Shown here: positions 14,428-18,756 of the stretch, piece after piece
How positions within the stretch are numbered: the stretch's first letter is position 1
How the letters are laid out: each line of letters starts with the position of its first letter
Source of the DNA: an uncultured SAR86 cluster bacterium
Lineage (GTDB): Bacteria > Pseudomonadota > Gammaproteobacteria > Magnimaribacterales > D2472
Length of the DNA stretch: 18,756 bases
Assembly: GCA_938075575.1 (NCBI GenBank)
Contig: CALJHI010000068.1
Location: 1 to 18,756, forward strand
Direction of reading: 5' to 3'
Notes under the pieces: generated by a model
The model's database searches: none
Seen by the model: only the letters and a program-made list of their open reading frames with translations
Told to the model about the DNA's origin: nothing
Program-made: the position numbers and the translations under genes

Positions 14428-15126
14428 ATGAAAAATATTAGATTCTTTGCTTTGTTATTTTCATTTATAGTTGTTGCCGAGGAAGGCCGACTAGAGAGGG
14501 AGCCAAATTCATATAGGTACTCATCTTTGGGTCTGTATGCATTTAAAGCTGAAGATTCAGGTCTTGAGGGAAAGGTCTCATTGTCATTGCCTGGGCCTCT
14601 ATACCTTGTTGCAGAAGCAAAAGCTGATGGTGTTGATGTGGATAATGAGGAATATGATAAGTTTACTAAAGCCATTAGAATTGGTGCGCATGTTGGTATA
14701 GGTGACGTTCTAAACTCTGTTTCAGTCGGAGATGTTTCTTTGCAGATAGAAAACTTTATGGATGTATTCCTTGAGGTAGGCATCAAGGCCACTGACATAG
14801 ACAGCCAATTAGATTTTTCTGAAAGCGACACTCAAGCAAATGTAATAACTGGAATAAGGTTTGGTGATAGCAATGGATGGGAGGGAAAGATATTTATAGA
14901 TTTTTCTAAAGAAACAGAGGTTGTTCAACAAGAATGTCCTGTTAATCTTGTCTGTACTGCTTTTGAAACCTCCCAAGTTACTTATGTGCTTGATGATGAG
15001 ACTGATCAAAAATTTGGCTTTACAGCAACATATAATACAAGCAAGAGAGGGGCTCTTGTTATAGAAACAAGCACCAGTAAAGTTTCAGATAGTGTTATTA
15101 AGATTGGCTATCAGTTTAATTTTTAG
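14428..15126 (+). CDS. Predicted outer-membrane beta-barrel protein, unknown
   Basis: A 232-residue protein with a short signal peptide (MKNIRFFALLFSFIVVA, probable cleavage near residue 17) and a mature part made of alternating polar/hydrophobic strands. It ends IGYQFNF: a C-terminal phenylalanine after alternating hydrophobic residues is the usual signal for outer-membrane barrel assembly. Two cysteines (CPVNLVC, around residue 171-177) may form a loop disulfide. I recognise no named family; the size suggests an 8- to 12-stranded barrel. No Shine-Dalgarno sequence is visible before the ATG, which lies 58 bases after bipA. The TAG stop overlaps the convergent Cys-rich gene's TAA by three bases. 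A pore, adhesin or structural role cannot be separated from sequence. Confidence 0.8.
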   Translation: MKNIRFFALLFSFIVVAEEGRLEREPNSYRYSSLGLYAFKAEDSGLEGKVSLSLPGPLYLVAEAKADGVDVDNEEYDKFTKAIRIGAHVGIGDVLNSVSVGDVSLQIENFMDVFLEVGIKATDIDSQLDFSESDTQANVITGIRFGDSNGWEGKIFIDFSKETEVVQQECPVNLVCTAFETSQVTYVLDDETDQKFGFTATYNTSKRGALVIETSTSKVSDSVIKIGYQFNF

Positions 15127-15314
15127 ACTGAACAAGTCATATCAGCCCCGCAGCATAGAGGTGATTTAATTTTTCCATGCCCATTTGGACATTCAGAAAT
15201 CTGCACTTGAGTTCCATCCTCTAAGTCCAGTACTCCATTCACTAATGGTATGTCGCACTTTCCACATGAAGCATTAACCGACATTCCACAGGAATTACAT
15301 TCATAAGTTGCCAT
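15123..15314 (-). CDS. Small Cys-rich zinc-ribbon-like protein
   Basis: A 63-residue protein with nine cysteines: two CxxC pairs at C6/C9 and C17/C20, then C42 with H46 in CPNGH, CC at 54-55 and C61. The two CxxC knuckles are spaced as in a four-cysteine zinc ribbon; the second group (CPNGH, CCG, C61) could hold another zinc or iron. The motifs GHGKIKSPLCCG and DLEDGTQVQI look conserved in character, but I cannot name the family. ATG at 15314 has a very strong ribosome site, AAGGAGGAG, suggesting high expression. It lies 21 bases after the Bax-inhibitor-like gene on the same strand, so probably shares its message. A rubredoxin-like redox role is a weaker alternative. Confidence 0.82.
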   Translation of the reverse strand: MATYECNSCGMSVNASCGKCDIPLVNGVLDLEDGTQVQISECPNGHGKIKSPLCCGADMTCSV

Positions 15315-15319
15315 AGCTA

Positions 15320-15328
15320 CTCCTCCTT
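15320..15328 (-). promoter_or_regulatory. Strong Shine-Dalgarno site of the Cys-rich protein
   Basis: AAGGAGGAG ends five bases before the ATG at 15314, by far the best ribosome site in a window where many genes have none. It implies that the small Cys-rich protein is translated efficiently on its own, even though it is the distal gene after the membrane protein. Confidence 0.7.
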
Positions 15329-15335
15329 GGATTCA

Positions 15336-16175
15336 TTAATCCATAGCTTCTAGTATTTCTAGAAGCAGATTTATTATATCTAAGTATAAAGTAAAAGCTA
15401 AGTGAAAGGCTGTATCCCATGAGTTCGAAGTGCCAGACAGTTCTTTAAGACGGGCAAAGTCAACAAATAGAAACAGTATGAATAACCCAATGCCAAAGAA
15501 AGCTTTTAATCTTATAGTATTTCTTGAAAAGTTCATTGTTGTTCTGAAAAACTCGAAAAGTATTAGGCCTAATAAGCCAAAGAATAGAATCGCATGAATA
15601 ATTCCTGAAGAATTTAAAGCCTGTCCAACATCACTGTAGCCAACGAAACCAGAAAATATTGTTGCCAAAATAGTAATCTTAAGAGCTCTTATCCCATCAT
15701 TTTCATCCATTTCAAGAAAAATCATTCCAAGTACCAGACCAAAAAGAATGCTCTGAAGAGTAAAAAGAAATATGCCAACACCAAAAGAGGCAGAGCCAAT
15801 GAAAGCTATAGAAAGAAGCAAGATAGCCCATGATATAAAAACTCCATTAAGAAATTTATTGCCTTTCGGCCAATCTCTATAGCCTAACTTAGTCCATTTT
15901 TTCCAATCATCTATATCCTTGGCGACTACTCCTGGATCATTCTCATCTCCAGGTATTGCCATGTGTGCTGGAAATGTTCTTTCAAAATCAACATAGGGAA
16001 CTAGATCAAATTCTCTCTTGAGGTTCATGGCGCCTTTAAATGACATTCCCATGAAAGTGGTTTTATTTTGATAGGCTTCCATGGCTTTCTTTAAGACATA
16101 AAAAGACAATCCAAATACTATTGATAGCTGACCACATAAAATGATCATTGTTTTTGCAAATAATGTAGTTTCCAT
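15336..16175 (-). CDS. Bax-inhibitor-1-like (TMBIM) membrane protein
   Basis: A 279-residue inner-membrane protein with about seven helices: residues 7-28, then after a long soluble stretch, approximately 107-128, 130-151, 163-181, 188-210, 222-241 and 255-275. The last two carry LFVDFARL and LYLDIINLLL, which match the end of the BI-1/YccA family, whose paired aspartates form the pH sensor of a calcium leak channel in bacterial YetJ. Matching is clear only in this C-terminal part. The roughly 80-residue hydrophilic region between helices 1 and 2 (about 29-106), with a DWKKWTKLGYRDWPKGNK segment, is not part of typical BI-1 proteins. The gene may belong to a divergent subfamily. Its product's function is unassigned; the Cys-rich gene follows directly. 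Confidence 0.7.
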   Translation of the reverse strand: METTLFAKTMIILCGQLSIVFGLSFYVLKKAMEAYQNKTTFMGMSFKGAMNLKREFDLVPYVDFERTFPAHMAIPGDENDPGVVAKDIDDWKKWTKLGYRDWPKGNKFLNGVFISWAILLLSIAFIGSASFGVGIFLFTLQSILFGLVLGMIFLEMDENDGIRALKITILATIFSGFVGYSDVGQALNSSGIIHAILFFGLLGLILFEFFRTTMNFSRNTIRLKAFFGIGLFILFLFVDFARLKELSGTSNSWDTAFHLAFTLYLDIINLLLEILEAMD

Positions 16176-16244
16176 TTGTATACTTTAATTAATATTTGTT
16201 AAGAAGAACAACTTATCGTATTTACATAATAGATATAAACCTCT

Positions 16245-16745
16245 TTAAGGCTTTAAAAAGTAAGCAACGGAATGATCTATAAAGTCTTTATTGCCTATCT
16301 CATAGAAACCATTTTTTTTGTGAAAATTAATTGAGGGCTGGTTTAGCGGCTTGGTATTAACCTCACAGTAAACTGGCAATTTAAGATCTTCTGAATACTT
16401 AAAGATAGACTCATAGAGGCTTTTGCCAATTCCGGACCTTCTATATTGATCTCTTATTGCAATTCTATCAATGTATATAAATTTTTTGGCTATCTTGCTT
16501 ATGTATTTGTAATTAAGAGAGGTATAGCCTGCTCCGGCTTCAAGGCAAACAACAAAACCAATAATTTCATTATTAGTTTTTGCTACTTGGATCTGTGATG
16601 ACATATTTAAAAGGTTTATGAGCTTTTCAGGGGATTCTAAGTTTCCAACCTCGGGTCTATTAGATTGATTGATTGAGTAGATTGATAGAATATCTGCATT
16701 CTTAAAGGGAGGTTTTAAGTCATGAACTTCCAACGAATAAGGCAT
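16245..16745 (-). CDS. GNAT-family N-acetyltransferase
   Basis: A 166-residue acetyl-CoA-dependent acyltransferase of the GNAT fold. The acetyl-CoA pyrophosphate loop is plain: IDRIAIRDQYRRSGIGKSLY at residues 92-111, with R102xxGxG, followed by a helix and the strand VYCEVNTKPLNQPSINFHKKNGF typical of motif B. Substrate cannot be predicted; the short, single-domain form could modify a small amine or a protein N-terminus. ATG at 16745 is 15 bases after the stop of the crotonase-family gene, so the two share a transcript. No Shine-Dalgarno sequence is clear. A 69-base gap then separates it from the Bax-inhibitor-like gene on the same strand. Confidence 0.9.
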   Translation of the reverse strand: MPYSLEVHDLKPPFKNADILSIYSINQSNRPEVGNLESPEKLINLLNMSSQIQVAKTNNEIIGFVVCLEAGAGYTSLNYKYISKIAKKFIYIDRIAIRDQYRRSGIGKSLYESIFKYSEDLKLPVYCEVNTKPLNQPSINFHKKNGFYEIGNKDFIDHSVAYFLKP

Positions 16746-16760
16746 ATATAATTAGAATAG

Positions 16761-17456
16761 CTAGTGAGCTTCTGATTCTATCTCTTCCAATGCGGTTTTT
16801 ATTTTCTTTGAAACGTCTGAGATAAAAAGTTCTTTTGTAATTGTGTAACTCGGGTGGCCCATTGTCGCTAAATCTTGTGCTTTTTCCTGTAATTTATTTT
16901 CAAAGCTCTCTTCATCAACAACCTCGTCGATTAATCCAGCCTCAACAGCAGCATCAATTGGATACATGGTGCCCCCAAGTATGGCTCTGTATTTATGGGA
17001 TTGTGCAACTCTAAATTTAATTAATTCAAGAATTGGTGTTGGTATGACCATGTTTGTTCTCATCTCATTAGCGCCTATCATAAACTCTCCTTTGACTCCT
17101 ATCCTGTAATCACAGCAACATAATAAAAAAGTTCCAAGAGCTATTCCATGGCCTGTGCAAGCAGCAATGACAGGCCTAGGAAAGTCTAGTATTCTTGATA
17201 ACATTTGAAATCCGCTCTTAGACATTCCTTTAATAGCATCTAAATCACCAGAGCCAATAATTTTTAAATCAAAACCTGCTGAAAACATTCCTTTGGTGCC
17301 TCTAATAACCAAACAGCCAGAGTCTGTTGGGACATTATCCAAACAATTGTTAACATCATTTATCATTGCTGGAGAAAAAACATTTGCCTTGCCATCATTA
17401 AGAGTGATGGTTGATATGTCACCTTCTACATTAAGAGTTGCTTTTGGGCTGTCCAT
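16761..17456 (-). CDS. Crotonase/enoyl-CoA hydratase-isomerase family protein
   Basis: A 231-residue acyl-CoA enzyme of the crotonase fold. The first oxyanion-hole strand FSAGFDLK is at residues 58-65 and the second, GHGIALG, at 102-108. The first catalytic glutamate of true enoyl-CoA hydratases (GGGCE position) is replaced by alanine in GHGIA, while a glutamate is present at E131 (GANEM) in the second position. That pattern fits an isomerase or another crotonase activity better than a hydratase. It is shorter than the usual 255-260 residues, mainly at the C-terminus. ATG at 17456 is preceded by AAAGG with a six-base spacer. It leads the group with the GNAT gene and faces the DUF885 gene across a 110-base divergent gap. 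Confidence 0.88.
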   Translation of the reverse strand: MDSPKATLNVEGDISTITLNDGKANVFSPAMINDVNNCLDNVPTDSGCLVIRGTKGMFSAGFDLKIIGSGDLDAIKGMSKSGFQMLSRILDFPRPVIAACTGHGIALGTFLLCCCDYRIGVKGEFMIGANEMRTNMVIPTPILELIKFRVAQSHKYRAILGGTMYPIDAAVEAGLIDEVVDEESFENKLQEKAQDLATMGHPSYTITKELFISDVSKKIKTALEEIESEAH

Positions 17457-17499
17457 AAAAAACCTTTAAAAAATTAATATACTTAAACTTTATCTTCTA

Positions 17500-17546
17500 A
17501 TACGAATGATGTCGATACGAATAAGAGCTCAGATATACATTATAAT
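17500..17546 (+). promoter_or_regulatory. Promoter region of the DUF885 gene with a direct repeat
   Basis: A perfect -10, TATAAT, lies at 17541-17546, with an RNA start expected near 17553 and GGAG at 17556-17559 as ribosome site, seven bases before the ATG. Upstream, the 8-mer ATACGAAT occurs twice, at 17500-17507 and 17515-17522, with 15 bases from start to start. The second copy covers the place where a -35 box would sit, and no consensus -35 is present there, so an activator or repressor binding to the repeat is plausible. Confidence 0.4.
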
Positions 17547-17566
17547 ATGCACATTGGAGTATTTTT

Positions 17567-18756
17567 ATGATTAAAAGAGCGTTAAAAATTTGTGGTGTAT
17601 TTATAGTCTTTGGAACAAGTCTCGCAACACTTTATCTTGGAAATTTATTCCTTATGAAGCCAGCTTCCATAGACCATTATTTAGGAAAAGAGCTTGTTGT
17701 AGGGATGGTTGATTCTCCTGAATTGCTAACGTATTTGGGTGTTTTTGATAGGTTTTCTTGGATAACTAATCATAACTCTAAGCTCACAATCCCGAATCCT
17801 GAAAGCCTTCAAGAAGACATTGCAGATTCAAAGAAAACATTAAAAATATTAAACAGTTACAAGGAAAGTTCCTTATCAAATGAGCAGAAGATTACAAAAA
17901 AGATTGCTGTATTTGATGCTGAAAATAGACTTAAAGAGTTAGAAGATTTTCCATATCATGACTTTCCATTAAACCAAGTTCGCGGCGCCCATCAGAATAT
18001 CATTAGCTTTATGAGCGATCAGCACCCTGTAAGGAATCTTTCAGAAGCTGAGGACTTTATTAAAAGAACAGACCTTGTAAAAGAGGTTTTTAAAGGGCAG
18101 TTAGACTGGTTAGAGAGGCAGGCTGCATTAGGTATATATGCTCCAGAGTTTGTTTATGCGCACTTAATAACTCAACTAAATGAATTTATAGATTATTCTA
18201 TTGAAGAGCACCCTCTGTATACAGAGTTTTTTAAAAAAGTTGATAAGTTAGATATATCTGATGAAGATTATGTTTCATTGAATGCTGATTTAAAGACATC
18301 AATAAAGACCAGCGTCACTCCTGGCTTTGTTTTGTTAAGAGATTTTATGGTCTCAACATATGATATGGCTAACAAGCATCATGGGATATGGTCTCAGCCA
18401 AATGGAGATGAGTTTTATAAATTAAGAATACGAACCTATACAACAACAGACTTCAGTCCTGAAAAGATTCACAATATGGGCTTAAGTGAAGTTGCTAGGA
18501 TCTCCTCTAGGATGAAAGAGATATTAACTTCACTAGGTTATGATCATCAGAAGACAGCTGGAACTCTTATGAATGAGCTTAATGAGGATCCTTCTTTTTT
18601 ATATGCTGATACTCCTGATAGGAAAGATATTGTAGTAAAAGACTATATGGATATGGTTGCCGAAGCCACTGAGGGTATTAAAGAATATTTTCATACGATG
18701 CCAAAAGCTTCTGTGATTGTTAAAGCTGTTCCAGAGTACTCAGAAAAAACAGCTCC
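17567..18756 (+). CDS. DUF885 family protein, 3' partial
   Basis: The first 396 residues of a DUF885 protein, cut off by the window edge without a stop. The N-terminus MIKRALKICGVFIVFGTSLATLYLG is a membrane anchor or uncleaved signal, so the body is probably periplasmic. Family signs are the repeated helical body, the YTTTDFSPEKIHNMGLSEV stretch (around 304-322) close to the family's YTT-x2-SPEEIHxLGLxEV pattern, and the LNEDPSFLYAD segment that follows. DUF885 proteins carry a downstream HE-x-PGHH type motif suggesting a metallohydrolase; that part lies beyond the window, so catalysis cannot be checked. ATG at 17567 is preceded by GGAG with a seven-base spacer. It diverges from the crotonase gene. 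Confidence 0.85.
   Translation, partial: MIKRALKICGVFIVFGTSLATLYLGNLFLMKPASIDHYLGKELVVGMVDSPELLTYLGVFDRFSWITNHNSKLTIPNPESLQEDIADSKKTLKILNSYKESSLSNEQKITKKIAVFDAENRLKELEDFPYHDFPLNQVRGAHQNIISFMSDQHPVRNLSEAEDFIKRTDLVKEVFKGQLDWLERQAALGIYAPEFVYAHLITQLNEFIDYSIEEHPLYTEFFKKVDKLDISDEDYVSLNADLKTSIKTSVTPGFVLLRDFMVSTYDMANKHHGIWSQPNGDEFYKLRIRTYTTTDFSPEKIHNMGLSEVARISSRMKEILTSLGYDHQKTAGTLMNELNEDPSFLYADTPDRKDIVVKDYMDMVAEATEGIKEYFHTMPKASVIVKAVPEYSEKTA

Noticed and set aside
14424..14831. Long open frame antisense to the outer-membrane barrel gene
   Set aside because: It is fully nested in the opposite strand of a gene with a signal peptide and a barrel C-terminus. Its translation is serine/proline-rich without motifs, typical of an antisense shadow.
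15108..15126. Hairpin CAGTTT...AGACTG at the end of the barrel gene as a terminator
   Set aside because: The stem is short with a G-T pair, the loop is AT-only, and no T-run follows on either strand.
16230..16262. Hairpin after the acetyltransferase stop as a terminator
   Set aside because: The best stem needs a bulged base, includes the stop codon and lacks a following U-tract.
1..18756. CRISPR array, tRNA or rRNA genes, insertion sequences, prophage or a defence island
   Set aside because: I saw no regularly spaced repeats, cloverleaf-like segments, transposase or phage motifs, inverted terminal repeats or known defence domains, and base usage looks even across the window.

Overview
This window is compact, AT-rich chromosomal DNA from what looks like a free-living marine gammaproteobacterium. 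The small genome style, the TRAP transporter, the HexR-like regulator and the protein resemblances suggest a streamlined SAR86-type lineage. That placement is an inference from gene content, not a proven assignment. No gene-free stretch exceeds 300 bases; the longest gap is about 110 bases. I see no tRNA, rRNA, CRISPR array, insertion sequence or prophage, and no obvious foreign island.

Layout. Bases 1-1032 (+) hold the end of a TRAP transporter large permease (dctM type), whose stop runs into a convergent DUF805 membrane protein (1022-1402, -). Bases 1493-6319 (-) form a tightly coupled operon read uvrD > TRAP substrate-binding lipoprotein (dctP type) > lipB > lipA, with one-base stop/start overlaps at the first two junctions and a two-base gap at the third. 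A HexR-like RpiR-family regulator (6362-7204, +) diverges from uvrD and abuts a convergent short-chain dehydrogenase (7205-8176, -). Diverging from that is a plus-strand run: a MazG-type pyrophosphohydrolase (8232-8648), a 50-residue lysine-rich small protein (8684-8836) and a small membrane protein (8837-9205).

Bases 9189-12538 (-) form a second probable operon read exported M20 amidohydrolase > nitronate monooxygenase (TTG start) > a 58-residue single-pass membrane protein > a 3-hydroxyisobutyrate dehydrogenase-type oxidoreductase. Diverging from it is the ribosome-associated GTPase gene bipA/typA (12579-14369, +), which is split by one in-frame TAG where relatives have tyrosine. Both halves stay in the same frame and look otherwise intact. 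A predicted outer-membrane beta-barrel (14428-15126, +) follows and ends against a Cys-rich zinc-ribbon-like protein (15123-15314, -). Upstream of the latter on the minus strand lie a Bax-inhibitor-1-like membrane protein, a GNAT acetyltransferase and a crotonase-family enzyme. The last gene (17567 to the edge, +) is the front of a DUF885 protein.

How it fits together. Most genes are housekeeping (lipoate attachment and synthesis, DNA repair, translation GTPase, nucleotide clean-up) mixed with uptake and catabolism of small organic compounds. The most unusual points are the amber codon inside bipA, the TRAP binding protein embedded between uvrD and lipB while its likely permease faces the other way, two small proteins sitting flush in operons, overlapping or palindromic -10 boxes in three divergent gaps, and four convergent gene pairs whose ends abut or overlap. 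I did not find a clear new defence or mobile system.
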